Assembly (NCBI GenBank): GCA_013397795.1
Contig: VZTJ01001778.1
Coordinates: 1,260,619-1,324,618 of the forward strand
DNA: 64,000 bases
Source of the DNA: Orthonyx spaldingii
Taxonomy: Eukaryota; Chordata; Aves; Passeriformes; Orthonychidae
Reading direction: 5' to 3'
Shown piece by piece: positions 39,101-51,746 of this stretch (position 1 is the first letter of the stretch; every line of letters begins with the position of its first letter). The notes beneath the pieces were generated by a model. It made no database searches and was not told where the DNA came from. It saw nothing but the letters and a program-made list of their open reading frames with translations. Made by a program: the position numbers and the translations under genes.

Positions 39101-42100
39101 TCCACAAGACAGACGGCCATGTTCAGGCTGCCACAGGCTCCATCCTAACCAGGAATTAAGAAGGACAAGAGCAAGAGCCACAAGGGTTGTCAGTCCTCTG
39201 TTACTCTGCCAAGAATGCGTGCCATCAAAGCTGTACTCCAGCACAGACTCTTCACATGGTTTTGGTCACACTGCCAGTCTCCCTGCACTGCTTTTCCCAC
39301 TTCCCACAGAGAAAAAAATCTCATCCTTCCTTTCATGGGAGCTGCTGCTGACTGCAGTGGTGTGCTCGTGGTGATGAACTGCTCCACATGTGCAAAGTCC
39401 TGGTTGTGTGGAATGCACATGCAAGCTCAGTGGTAGGGTAGCTCAGGGTTCTGTCTAATTTCAACCATATAAAGGGGCTAAAATCTGTTATTTCCAGGGT
39501 GCTTTCAGTATTCTGTAGCAATTGAGTTCAACTTCTGCAGCAGGAGACAGCAGGGAAAACCCAACAGTCCCCCTCCCACAAAAGAAGCAGCAGAGTCCAG
39601 GCTGCATGCCAAGGAATCCTATCACTAGCCTTATAAAAAACTCACCAGGGCCACCTCAAAAACAATAGTGAAGTCACGCTTGGCTGCACTTGGTTATGGT
39701 TTGAGAGGGAGACCACGAACAGGTCTCCCAGAACTGTTGTGGCTGGCTTCATTTCCTGCTAAATCAATTCATCACACTTGTTCTCTCCTTCCTGGAGACA
39801 ACTTTTATAACCCCATTAATGTACTTAGAGAGTGTCCCTGCTTTTCTTAACACCAGATATGGCTGCCCCAGGTCATAGCAATTAAGACTGTTCTTTGGAA
39901 GTGACTCCACAGAAGTTAAGGGTACAAATCAAGAGACTGTTCATAAAGGAAAAGTTTAGGATCTCACCCTTCATCCTGCTGAGGGCTGATGCTCTCCTTG
40001 CTTCTGCACTAGAGAATCAGGAGTGATCACAGTTTCTGGCTATCCAAATAGAAGGTACAATATCCTTGCTAGACCATGCACTCGAGATGTAAAACATAAC
40101 CTGTGGTTTCAACTTTGGTTAAAATGACCTGGCTAAGGAAGTCCAAACATGGATATTTGCAGAATGAAAGAATTTTAGAAAAGGAAATTCTGGGATTTGA
40201 AAAAGAGAGACTTGCCGTAATGGAAAGAGTCAAATCAAACTATCTTTTAAAGCTAAAAATCAAATAAAAAACCTGCTCCCTGTTCTGCTTTAGTTGCCAG
40301 TCTGGACATAAAAAAGATTTTTCCTCTGCATTGAAGTCATCTGTTGAAAAAAAAAGATGGGGAAATATTAAAATCTTAATCATGAAGAGCCTACTTGGGA
40401 GGCTCATTTAGAAAGCAGCTCAGATGTCAATGAACAACAATTGCTGTGAACCAAGTACATACTGAGTACACTATTAACATCTTGTCAAAACTCTTGAGTA
40501 TACAACACCAGCAAAGGAGAAACAGCTCTGAGTAAAGCTCCACTGTCAGAACAGAATGAGGTTTGGTGGACTATTAAAACCCCAAACCAACCTCCCCCTG
40601 CTTAAGCTCACACAAAAACCCAGATTTTTGGAACATCATGCTGGAGTCAGGCCTTTCCCTCCCCACTGACAGCCAAAGCTATTTTTGAATTTGGGTTAGA
40701 TTTAGTGACTAGGCTCCAGCCAAAAAACTTGGAGGGGTGGGGGGGGAATCATTGGGAAAAGTCATAAGACTTTGCCTATTTCAGAAACAAAAGGTTTCCA
40801 GTTTTTGGGCTGCATTCACAAGAGGATTTGGGAGCTGACCACTTTCAGATGTGTGTGCTGCAGAGGGGTGATTACATGCCTGCAGCTCCCAGCTCTGGCA
40901 CCCCAGGACTGGGGATCAGAGCAATCCTTGCTATCCCAGTGCTTTTATATCAGCACCCTCCACAGAGGCAGCCAGATCTGTATGAAAGTGTTTGAGTAGG
41001 CAATTTAGAGCAGCACGCTGAAACTGGTTATGCTCGAGCCTTGTTTAGAACAGCAGAGCTGCCTTCACGTGAGGCCTTTCCCAATTCAGTTAAAAATTGG
41101 CTTCTAAACCAAATATGGCCAGTGTGTGGAGTAATAAAAGGCAGAGGGGGACAAGAATGTGCTTTGCTGGGGTATATGAGGATCCCCACTTCTGAGGCCA
41201 GAAAGCACATAGTTTGATCTCTCCAAAAGTTCTATATTTTTCAATCCATACTTTTAGAGCAAAGTAAGTGCTTCTGCAAAGTGTCCTGTGGAGGCTTTCA
41301 CCTTTTCATTCCCTCCAGAGACTTCTTGTCAAATTCTTTCATTCAGAAAATGTGGATGTTTGGGCTTGCTCAATCAAAGGGCAGTAAGTGAGGCAGTCAC
41401 CAGGAGAACCTTTACATAAAGTTGCCTTTTATTCGTGCACTTAAACAGTCTTCTACACACAGCAACTGAGTCTCTTGCAGTCATTGCTAGATTTCATCCT
41501 CACAAGACCATTTATTAGATAAATATGTTTTCTGCTTTTATCAATGCCAGACAGAAGCAGTAGGTGGAGGGAGTGTCTTGGCAAAGGTCATGGAGGATAA
41601 TCCCAGTTGAAGCATGGGGGAATCTGGGTTTTCCAGGTCCCACCAGCTCCTAGGACATCTCTCTTCTGTCAGATAGCCACTGGGGAGGAAACAAAGTCAG
41701 CACCAGTCGTGAAGAAAAGATTTGAGCATAGCAAAACCTGGGGCTGACTCAGGAAAGAATGAAGCAAAAAGCAATGTGTTTATTTGAATGCCAAGGTTGT
41801 TTAACAATGCTGCATCTCCAGATGCACTGAGGTTTCCTCACTGCTCTTAAAGGGCAGCTTGACTGCGAAATGTGACTGCAAATTCAACACTATCCTCAAA
41901 GATCCCTGTGTAGAAGTCAGAAGCTGGAAGAGAGCAATTCCCATTTTGATGGTGATCTGGGCTCTGATGAGTGGGGGCAAAATGCTGCTCTTCAGTCACA
42001 GGACACTAAGTAAATCACTGTGATTGATCAAGAGCTAAAAAGCCCAGTCAGCTTAGGTATCTGGTCTTATCTTCTGATACAGCCCTTTGTGCACAAAACA

Positions 42101-45100
42101 CCTTACATTTCCCTACAGCATGCATCTCTTCTCTGACTTCCATCTAACCATGGCCACAAAGCCAACGCTTTCTGCCTGGTGGGGTCCCTGACCCTCTTCA
42201 GCAGCCCCTGCCATGCTATATGCCACAGGTAACAGTGAGCTGGCAGGCAAGAAAGTCCCCCTGCCTCTGAACACTTGGGTGGTTATGGAGCTGGAGGGGT
42301 GGAGGCCACAGAGCAAGGAGGAACCCCTTGTCTCTACAAAACTAGGACAATACCTTAAAAAAGATTGATTGAAAAGTGTGTTTTTCAGTTATGAACTCTG
42401 CAAGAAAACCTTGAAAACTACTGAGACACAAGAAGGCTTTGGTCTTACAAAGCCTTAGAAAAGTTGGTTACAAACACAGGAGCCTCTCACGCAGGTGACA
42501 CAAGGTACACCCTGAGAACACCACGGGATCACAACCCCACACAGAAGGACAGTGAGCACCTTGCGGCCTTCATCTGTCATGTCTGTATACAGTATTTGCA
42601 AACTGGGTTTTCCACTGGGAAGCAGAGAGGAGTAAAACCGAACAAGGATCCATCAGCTAAGGACATGTAGCTACATAGCATGTGTTCTCCAGGGCTGTTC
42701 AGAGGCAGCTTTTCCAGCTTTCTTGTGCTATTTCAACACCTCTGCTCAGCCTCATTTTCCTGCCAAAGTGTTACATTCAAACAAAAGCTCCTTTAAACCC
42801 CACAAGCTTAAAATTAGGTCATGCGTGTGCCAGAAATAATTTTGAAATATCCTCATTACCTTTCTGCTTCTTCCCAGAGTATTTTACTATTTGTTTGGGA
42901 CAGAGGGAATGGAGCTGCACTAGCCATTTTTTTTTCCCCCAACAATGTTTGCATAGAAGCTTTAGAGGACCCATGCATTTTGAAAGCCTAAAGTCTATTT
43001 CACTGTATAAAAAGAATATAAATCTTTCAAACAAATCCCTCTCAGCCCAATAGAGATTCCATGGCTGAATTTTTTTATTTTGCCCAGCACAAAGTAGTAG
43101 GCACCTTGAAAGTTGCATACATCAAGAAAAGCTGTTTTAATAATGTGTGTCTAATGCATGCCTTCCTAGTCAGTCTCCTCTTTCCATGCTTAGCACACTC
43201 ACTGAGCTGAGCTAACTTTCGGTTTGATTCTTGATTACAGTGTTTTACTGCTTAATTGTAACCACTTTAACTTCAGATTTGCTGTAAGCAAAAATAAGCA
43301 ACAATTAACTATTAGGTATTTGCAAAAAGATGACAGAGTTAAGGAGCCTTAATTCAATATCCATCTTCAGAGGTTTATAACTGAATCCATACTTGAATTT
43401 AAATACCAAATAATCTGCTGATTATTATGCATAGTTTTCAGTCAGTGTAACGAAAACATGATGTCGCAGTCATGCTGTGAGCTCTGTAGCTAGGTTTCCT
43501 TGTTTATATTAACAGCTGTAAACACAGTCTAACTCAGCCTTGATTTAAACGCAGATTTCCCATACTTTCAAGAATTCACCACATTGTGAAAGCTACAGTT
43601 TCAGAACTTTTCTCACGTGCATATTGATTATGCCCAAGAACAGCCTGCAATGCTGCACATGCACTTGCAATGACCCATTTTAGAGACTCAACATTAAAAG
43701 GGCCCGTTTTTCATCTTCACTAAAAAGTAAAACCAGCTTTGTGAATGTTCGTGTATAAACTTTCTCTTGAATGTCCTGAATACAACTTGCAACTTTCTAC
43801 ATAAGGTACTTTCACTTTGCTGGGTCAAGGTTCTACATGTTCATCCCTCCATTTAAAAATACAGGTTGTAAAAACCTCCTAAGGCCACTTAAAATCAGTG
43901 CAAAATATTTAATTCCGTCAGAAACGGATTTTAGTGCAAAGTTTTGTATTCCTACCTTTTAATACCAGCATTGGAAAAGCTGAGCTTTTGGAAAAGTGAC
44001 ACTGCCTGCAAAAAGGACTCTTGAGCTCTCTTCTTCAAGAGTATGGTGAGAAGCAAGCTCCATTTAAGTGGAAAGTCAGGTGAAGCAAACAAAACCTGCT
44101 AGGAACATTTTGTAGTATTTCTGCCTTGAGAGGGGCAACAGCATGTCACTCTAATGGGTCCCTCTGACACAGATTAGATCTCCCAGTCTGTGAATACTAA
44201 GCAAAGTCAATGAGCAGTGCAAAGCAATCTTGAGGGCCAGGTGGGCATCCCTACTGGAGGAAAACTCCCCAGTCCTACAGAGTTCCTACAGCAATTTACC
44301 ATCACAAGTGCTTCCATCCACTGTGTCTTGCATGGAGAGAGAAGGTAAGGGAGAAGGAGGGGCTTATGTCTGATATTGCAGGGCCCATCAACCCTATCAG
44401 AAGAGCTTTTGGAATCACATTGCTCTGCCGTGAGCTAGGGATGTTCCTGGGAAAGTTGATGCCATGTCTCCACCAGTAGCTTCAACACTGTTGACCAAAT
44501 TTCACAGTTACACCTCTCCTCCCATCAATCCATGCCTGAAAAACCTGGTTTCGATCATCATAGATCATCTGCAACTTTGTCACGGTGCATATAGTCCAGA
44601 AAAATACATCTCTGGACCAGGAGGGCCAAAGTGCACGACTGATCTCATGACCCCACTCATCTACCACCAGTGATGAAGCCCCAAGCTCCCATTCAGATCC
44701 TGTACTCACACACAGAGGTGAGCATGACACTAGCCACCCACATTCCCCCAGCTTTGCTCCTCCTAAGCATGAAGGGTAGGCTCAGGGGTCCAAGCTGTAG
44801 TTAGGTTAGGGCCAAAGATAAGTGCAGAACTTAGAAACCAAGCACTCTGGTCTGCTCTGAGGCTGGTTCTCTGTCAGGATCCTTCCCAGAGTCTTCCTGC
44901 ATTTCTCACTGTTCCAGGGAGTCAGAGCTGCTGGAGAAGCACACAATATGACTCATATACAACTCTGGAATGTCTCATGGAGAACTCTGCATCCCTTCCT
45001 TTGTAGACCAGCACAGGTTAAGCAACCTCCGACTTCATTATTTTGTCTCATGCTAAATACTGTCTCTTCTACCCCTTCCCCTTCAATGATTTGAAGAACC

Positions 45101-48100
45101 CTTGTCCAAAACTTCATTTTTCCCCCCTCTGAAGACACATATGAATGAGATCTGCCAAGTGCCTAGTCTAGCCATAGTGGTGATGCTAAAATACAGCCTG
45201 GATTTTCAAAGGATCCAAAAGGAGTTTAGCCAGACCATTCCACATCATCCTTTGCAAGTTATTTTTACATGTCTGAGATCTCATTCAATTTGCTTGGCTT
45301 CTCAGAGGACAATTAAAAACAATACGTAGCAGATGGGAGAGGTAAGACAAACACAGGTTAAATGACTTGCCTGAGGCTGGTAGAGTTTAGCAGAATGGGC
45401 AACAGGAGTCCTGGGTATTAATTAGTTAATATTGGTACAATGCTAAGAAAATATATAGCCCTACATAAGTATTATTGTAAGGTGGCCCCTGCAGTTTGGA
45501 GAAGCAGAGGGCAACAGTGCACAGGCGAGTGCAAATATCCTTTCTTGTCTTGTGGCATTTCGGTCATCGTGAGGTCTGGGAGGAACAGAGCATTCCCAGG
45601 ACATATGAGAGAGGGAATGAGAAAGCCCAGGGAAAGAGATGCCACTCAAGCAATGCCCTTGGGCACCCCCAGGCTGCTCCATCCACGCATTAAGTCCAGG
45701 ATCAGCTGGACTTGAGCTTTCCATTGACACCAGTAAATCTGTGACGTGCAATCAAACTGGGCTACATGGTCAGCTGCATTCAGCAGAAACCTTGGAACTG
45801 AATTTGAGATATTTGGGGGTGTTTACAGCAGTAAGAGGTGCAAATCTCTCTAAAGTGCCAAAGGACCCACATGCCACACTGCTTCGTGCTCTGTTGAAAC
45901 GCCAGGAGGAAAGTCAGGCCCATCTGTATTACAGAACGATCTATGGGAAAGGAGGAAAGGGTCACAGTGTCAGATTTCTCCTTTTTTTTCCCACCTCTCT
46001 GGGGCATTCATCCTGCTCCCATGACTTCAGATCTGATTTCTTCAGATGCCTTTTTCAGTCCAGCTTCCCTTCACAGCATCACATATCCCAGCCTCCTGGT
46101 CTGAGCCTCCTCCAGAGTCCAGCATCAGCCTCAACGAAATATGCATCAGTTTTTCCCCAGGACAGCTCTCACTCTCCAGTATTTTTAACATGATTTTGCT
46201 ACACAGTTTCAAGAGTGGTGAGAATTTTTGGCCATTTCCCGTTTTTCTCTTGGCTAGAATACAAGAATATTACCTAAGTTGTGACGTACTTTCCTCTGCA
46301 ATTTTTAAATCATTCAGATTTCCCGTATAGTCTACTAAAATTTTCATCCAGTTTTCATCACCTCGTATCTTCATTATCAGGACCTGCAATTTTGTTTTCC
46401 CATCAGTTTAGCTCAGACTTGACTGAAATGCAAAACTTCCAGCTGAAAAATCCAACCTTCGTTTTCATCCAAAACAGGATAAATGGCTCAAATTTTAAAA
46501 GCACCTCCTCAGAAACACTAACATTTGAAGTTTTACACAATTAGGCAAAATTTTCCAGCATTTCTAGTTGCTAAATTCTAAAGGTGGAACTTTGCTGCAT
46601 TTACTTAGCAGGCTTTATTTAGAGTAGGATCAATGTCAGGCAACATTACCTTTCCATTGCAGATTCTGCTTGCTCTAAATCAAAATTCATAGGAAAATAT
46701 ACTTTGGTGTCACATGGTCTTTACTGCCTCTACGGCACAGTAGAGTGGGAAGAGCAAGTAGTGTGCATTGAGAAATACATATAGTACAGTGAGGGATCTC
46801 ACCCAGAAAGGAACAGAGAGCAGAGCTTCATGTGCCCATGGAGCTCCCACCAGGCTCCAAAAGGACGCTTGTTTCTCTACCATTCAACCTGGTGTGCTGA
46901 TTGCAGGTTACACAGTGGGAGATGTGTCCCACATCCACTCCTTTCCCCTAAGTGATACACCATGCTTTTATCGGAACTTTATTTTAAATGAAATGATTTG
47001 CATCATTTTAATGAAAAAAAAAATGGACTCGGTCAAGCTAACCCTAAATTAAGCCTTTTCTTTTTGCTACAGAAAATGTTCATTGCTGAGAAGCTGTGTC
47101 CTCAACTGTAAAATCTTTCTGATAAAAACATTCCATAGCCTCCAGTACAGCTGCCAGAATCATTATTTTTGCTACTGCTCTAATCTGAGCAACCTGATGC
47201 CTCTTTGAGTTCTTCAATTTCTTTCTTTACTGTCAAACCCTCTTCCCCATCAAACCCTTAAACTGTCTCTCTTGTCCCTCATGTCACCCACTGTAGCCTT
47301 CCTTGTGCCACGCAACCTCCTTGTGATTCCCCAGCTCAAACCAATCTGCAAAGCCATCCAAACCTCCATTCCTGCCTGAAAAACCTTTATGTTATTTAGC
47401 AGCAATTAAGGAAAAACAGAAAATTACTGCTTTCAAGAGGGTTGTCAATGGTTTCAGACAGTATTCTGAAACGGCTGGAGAAAAATAAGGAACAAAACAT
47501 GAATGCATTTTTACTCAATTCTTACCAATATTTAAAATGTTCAACAACATTTTTGATTGCCAAAAATTGATGGACTGTTCTGCAGACTGTTCAAAAAGCA
47601 TTAAGTATGTGGTTGAGTTTGTGGTTTGAAAACTTTTGGAGCTTTTCCTCATCAGAATTGCGATCTCCAATAAGAAATATAAAAATAATATGACATGCAA
47701 GCCAATAAAAACATAAACACAAAAATAAAACCTACAAAATACAGTCTTTGCAGCCAGGTCTGCTCTCCTTTTCCAAATCCCATGGCAAAACTTTGCTTCA
47801 ACAGCTACAAGAAATTGGTAAATTAACAAATACCAAGGCAAGTCAGGAAGCAGTGCTCCTAAGTGACTCTGAAGTATCACACTCTGATCATAACTAATGA
47901 ACATGGTCAAAAAAACACGTTGTTGAGATTCTCCAAAGTCACCCCCCCATCTTTTCATTTGTTACAGTCATACACTGTATTTTTGTCATGTATGCAACCT
48001 TGGGTCCTCTGTATTCCAAAAGCTCCTGGTGAAACATCCTCTTTAAGACAGTAGTCTCTATGTTTGGCAGGTTGTATCTGACCTGCAATCAAGGAGCATC

Positions 48101-50120
48101 ATTCTTTGATTTCAGGAAGCTCAAGCTTGGTAGCTGCAGTTGGTTTTTGATTCTGTGCTGGGCTGCACGCACCCAAGGAATGCCAAGTACCCTCAATTCC
48201 ATTAACTTCAGTGGGAATTAGAGAGCTCAGCTGTATTTAATATTCTACAGGGTCAGGCTCTGAAAACTGTATTAGCATTCTCAGTTCCCAGTAGGACAAA
48301 ATTCAGCAAAGCATTTGGATTGAGATTTAACTGTAAACATGTGAAGGCTCCCCCCGATCTCAATAAGACTATTCTCATGCTTAAAGTTAAGCATATGCCT
48401 AAGTTATGTGCTGATTTGGGGCCAAAAGCTACTGTTTTCAAGGGTTACACAAGTTCACAATAGGCGAACTGCTCATCTATAATGCCAGTTGCATAATCTA
48501 GTTTTTCCTTTTTCATAAACACTGACACAAGACTTTCTTTTTAAAATGGAGCAGCTACACTGAAGAAGATGGGGCATTCTGGTGAAACACTGAGTATTTC
48601 TCCAACATTACTAATCTACTAGTATTATTGTTATTATTACTGTTATTCCTATGTGAATGCATGAAAAGCACCTATCCCAGACCCAGAACTTCTGCTCTTC
48701 CTAAAAGAATATAAGCCACACAGTAAAAAATAACAAACTCTCCCTACATGACAGCAAACATCAGTCAAGTGACAGATAAAAATATCCCACCCTCCCCAGA
48801 GACCCTCAGCCTCTTGTACATCTGAACTCTTCCAGGGGCACTAAAAAACAGAAGCATCTTACAGTGTACTCTGAATGTCCCCACCTTTCACCACTCCAGG
48901 GGCCAAGGAAGTCTGTGGGCTTCTGAAGGACAGGCTGGCATCTCTCCTTTTCTGTGTTAGGAGGGGGCTTCTCCCTTGAAATGGTGCTGGCCCTCAGGAG
49001 ACAGCATCTTGGCTAGCTCATGGCAAGGGACAGATGTGGCTGTCAAGCAAATTCCTTCACCCGGAGCAGCATCAGAGGATGTGGAGCCTGCTGTGATGGC
49101 TCTTCTCCTCTGAAAGCAAAATGCTCCTTCCTCTGGGAGGACACTGGGGCTCAGAAGCCAAGGGACAGAGGGGCTTCCCAGGAAATCTGTTAGGGCACAG
49201 AAAAAAACTCATAACTGTGCATCACTCAGCATGTTGAGATCCATTAAAGCTCCTATTCTACCCTGCAGAGTGGAAGGACACAAAACAAACCAACCCTCCC
49301 ACTCAGAGGCCAGGAGGAAGGAAAGAGCTTTTGGGGTTCATTTTTCACCCAGATCCCTTAAGTGTATGCAGCTCATGGCACTGGAGCCATGTGCTGAGAA
49401 GCCATGGGAAGCAGCACAGAGGAGGAAAAGCAGAGTATGGTTCTCACTCCTCCTCCATGCAAACTGGGGCTGATGTGCTTCCAGGTCAGCTCCAGAGGTT
49501 CACACTGAGGTTGCCTCCCTGGACTTTCTTTCCCCCTCTAGCAGCAGGTTGTCACTCTGGCTTGCTGTATCAAACTCTGGCTTCTCCATAACTCCATGAT
49601 GCATGAGCCTTACAATGCAATTTCCTGGCTGCTGCAAAGGCACCATAAAGGCAGAGTAAGGACACATTTAAGAAAGGACAACTGCATGTGGACATAAGCC
49701 CAGAAACTGCTATTCTCAGTCTGCATCTCCCTTTTTTGACAACCTTCACAATGACTTCATCACACAGCTTTTGGCACATGTGCAGCTACTGGGACTGACA
49801 AGATAGCTTGTTGTGGTATTTTCTTGGTGAGACTGATTGGGAAACGCCCCCTACCTTTCATTCAAGCTCTTGTAAAATTATAAAATCAAAGCAACAGCAC
49901 AGCCAAAATCCATAATCCCAAACAAATCTCTCTTGGCACGCTGACAGAGAAATGGCACCCACTGTTAGAGAGGAGCCTTGGGCATGAGATGCAGTGCTGG
50001 CAAGACACAGGGAGAAGGAGTGCCCCGGACTGATGGGCAAAGCAGAAGTGTTGACACTTAACATCCTCCTCTTTGGTCCTGGCTGGCTCTGGTGGCAGGG
50101 GCTCCCAAAGAGTGGCACGC
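33132..50120. other. Long non-coding stretch, no gene recognised
   Basis: About 17 kb of mostly AT-rich DNA with no recognised repeat family, RNA gene or exon. At 33210-33476 the minus strand holds an 88-codon frame with codon choice that looks gene-like, ending in a stop after SSSSPAIF; it lacks a supported splice acceptor and is listed as a finding. GC patches near 34.5-34.8, 45.6-45.8 and 48.9-49.5 kb hold only overlapping chance frames. A G-rich run sits near 40735-40760. The stretch could be the intron of a large gene or a gene desert. Confidence 0.5.
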
Positions 50121-50481
50121 AGTCCTCATGCGTATCGAGTTTATCTCGCAGAGTTGTTTCCTGAGCACCTCCATGTCCCGATTGTGTGTTAGCCCAGTCC
50201 AGCATGGGCGGTACGGCTGAGAGCGACTGTACTTGCGGAGGGGGGCTGTGCCTTAAAGTCCGCTGTCCCAGCTGCCAGGGACAACCACAGGGATGACGAG
50301 AAGATTTGCGGCATTCTCCTGTGTTGACAGAAAGGCAGCGCTGGGGAAGGTTCTGGACATTTATTCCAACACTGTGGAAAGAGATGAGCAACAAACGAAG
50401 CCAGTCACTTCTACACTTTGCAAATACGTGCTGGTGCCTTCATTTTGCTCCAACATGTCCAAGGGCCTTCCAAAGACTTAC

Positions 50482-50661
50482 ATCGTCATTGCTGCTCTTG
50501 CCGAGCGCCCGCCGTGGGATTTTTCCCCGACAGCTGTCGCTGCACACGGCCCGCTCCAAACGCGGCGTCACCGCAGCCGCGGGGCAGTGCGGGACTCCCG
50601 CACACCCACCCCACCCCGCTCCGCTCCGTGCCGGCGCAGCCCCCCCAGCGCCGCCCCCCAT
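50482..50661 (-). CDS. Candidate first coding exon from the CpG island, unidentified
   Basis: On the minus strand an ATG at 50661-50659 has a strong Kozak context (A at -3, G at +4). It opens exactly 60 codons, starting MGGGAGGAAPARSG and ending RRALGKSSNDD. These lead directly into GAT|GTAAGT, a consensus splice donor, so the exon ends at 50482 in phase 0. The frame lies inside a dense CpG island, where first exons normally sit. The first half is Gly/Ala/Pro-rich as GC-rich DNA would force; the last 20 residues are more varied. I do not recognise the protein and could not find the next exon at lower coordinates. An alternative is a 5' untranslated or lncRNA exon using the same donor. A second possible start, an ATG 8 bases before the donor in another frame, would leave only two full codons. 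A plus-strand start is also possible, with a weaker donor CAG|GTGCGC at 50789. Confidence 0.3.
50597..50617 (-). other. Predicted G-quadruplex motif 1 in the CpG island
   Basis: On the minus strand four runs of three or four G are separated by loops of 1, 1 and 5 bases, matching the standard G3+N1-7 pattern. If transcription runs on the minus strand, the G-rich strand is the non-template strand. Confidence 0.65.
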
Positions 50662-50718
50662 GCTGCCACCTCCTGGGCGCCGGGGCTCGGGCGCCGGGAC
50701 GGCGCTCCCGTTCCCGTG

Positions 50719-50751
50719 CCCGCTCCCCCTCCCACCCTCACTCCCGCTCCC
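50719..50751 (-). other. Predicted G-quadruplex motif 2 in the CpG island
   Basis: Six runs of three or more G lie within 33 bases on the minus strand with short loops, so several alternative quadruplex folds are possible. Confidence 0.65.
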
Positions 50752-50815
50752 GGCCCGACCAGTCGTGGGCGTGGGCGGCGGAGCTGCAGGTGCGCGCCCG
50801 CCCCGCTCCTCCGCC

Positions 50816-50840
50816 CCGTCCCGTCCCGTCCCGTCCCGTC
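50816..50840. repeat. Five-unit CCGTC microsatellite
   Basis: Five perfect copies of the pentamer CCGTC at the edge of the CpG island. Each unit adds a CpG. Confidence 0.9.
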
Positions 50841-51263
50841 CTGAGCCGCCCTGCTGGCAAGCGGCAGCGAGCTTTGCTGTGGATGCGGTGCTGACATGAA
50901 ACACCCCAACAGCGTCCTGCTTTTCCAGCCAGTGTTTTTTGACGTTAAGGCGTCCTGGGGGGAAGACCCCAAAGCCCATTAATCACTTCAGGATGTCTGA
51001 GACGTGGGCAATAACACTGCAGAGAATTCAGGTCCTCTGACACTCCAGTGCAGTATCCGAGCATTTAACAATAACAGTCAACACTGCTGATGCCTGTGAA
51101 AATACAGATGTAAGCCAGCTGTCTGTCAGGGTGAAAAATGTGTTTGTCTTTTCGTTTTAACGTGTCATTTCCCTCTTGGACATTTGCTGTGTTACTGCCA
51201 GGATATCACGTGCTTCCAGCACAAACTCTATCCCAGGAAGATGAACCACGTTCACATGGGCGG

Positions 51264-51264
51264 N
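51264..51264. other. Ambiguous base N
   Basis: The only N in the window. It lies about 375 bp beyond the CpG island and marks an unresolved base call. Confidence 0.99.
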
Positions 51265-51454
51265 TCATCTGAGGCTGAACAAAATATATCTGACCTAATT
51301 CCTTAATTTTTATTATTATTGAAGTAATTTCCAGTATCTGTTTCTAGCCAAAGGAATTGCAGATTTATCTGTACAAGGATCATAGGAGGGGTGAAAGAGA
51401 GTGTGTGTGCTGGGGGGTGTCAATATTGAGGTTAATAAGAGGCAATGGAAGTTT

Positions 51455-51508
51455 ATATGTCATGATCAAAAATTAATAGGCATAAAATATACTTATGGTG
51501 GGATAACT
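51455..51508 (+). mobile_element. Old CR1 LINE, endonuclease-region fragment (5' piece)
   Basis: The stretch reading ATAGGCATAAAA...GGTGGGATAACT resembles the part of CR1 ORF2 that encodes the conserved endonuclease segment around Thr-Trp-Trp, with a 1-base insertion and many substitutions. It stops at the younger CR1 insert and resumes at about 51753. The match is from memory of CR1 consensus sequences. Confidence 0.55.
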
Positions 51509-51746
51509 GGAAAAGGACCGATTTGGATCACGTATTAGGAAGAAGTCATTTACTGAGAGGGAGATGAGGCACTGAAACAAGGTGACCAGAAAACTTGTGG
51601 ATGCCCCATCCTTGGAAGTGTTCAAGGCCAGGTTGGATGGGGCTTTGAGCAACCTGGTCTAGTGGGAGGTGTCCCAGCCCATGGCAGGGGGGTTGGAATG
51701 AGATGATCTTTAAGGTCTCTTCCAACCCAAAACATTCTGAAGTTCC
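51509..51746 (+). mobile_element. CR1 LINE 3' end, 5'-truncated, nested in an older CR1
   Basis: The sequence follows the avian CR1 3' end: GTATTAGGAAGAAG, then GTGGATGCCCCATCC, GTTCAAGGCCAGGTTGGATG, AGCAACCTGGTCTAGTGGG, CCATGGCAGGGGGGTTGGAA and GATGATCTTTAAGGTC, ending in a decayed CATTCTGA-type tail. Only the last roughly 240 bp are present, a normal result of CR1 5' truncation. ATAACT lies directly before it (51503-51508) and directly after it (51747-51752), consistent with a 6-bp target duplication. Confidence 0.88.

Larger units (their letters stand above)
50490..50890. promoter_or_regulatory. CpG island, probable promoter
   Basis: This is the only long CpG-dense, very GC-rich segment in the window, with a sparser CpG shoulder from about 50.12 kb. 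It holds Sp1-type GC boxes (GGGCGG at 50773-50778, CCCGCCCC at 50797-50804, CCGCCCC at 50811-50817), a CCGTC tandem and two G-quadruplex motifs. No TATA box is evident, as is usual for CpG-island promoters. The best splice donor at its edge is on the minus strand (50481-50476), favouring minus-strand transcription; bidirectional activity is possible. Confidence 0.8.

Noticed and set aside
45639..46193. 184-codon plus-strand frame
   Set aside because: It has no recognisable domain, runs from a GC patch into C/T-rich DNA, and has no splice or promoter context.
50293..50899. Plus-strand frames of 158-197 codons across the CpG island
   Set aside because: Long Pro/Arg/Ala-rich frames are expected in very GC-rich DNA, and several plus frames are open at once. 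No good plus-strand donor ends them.
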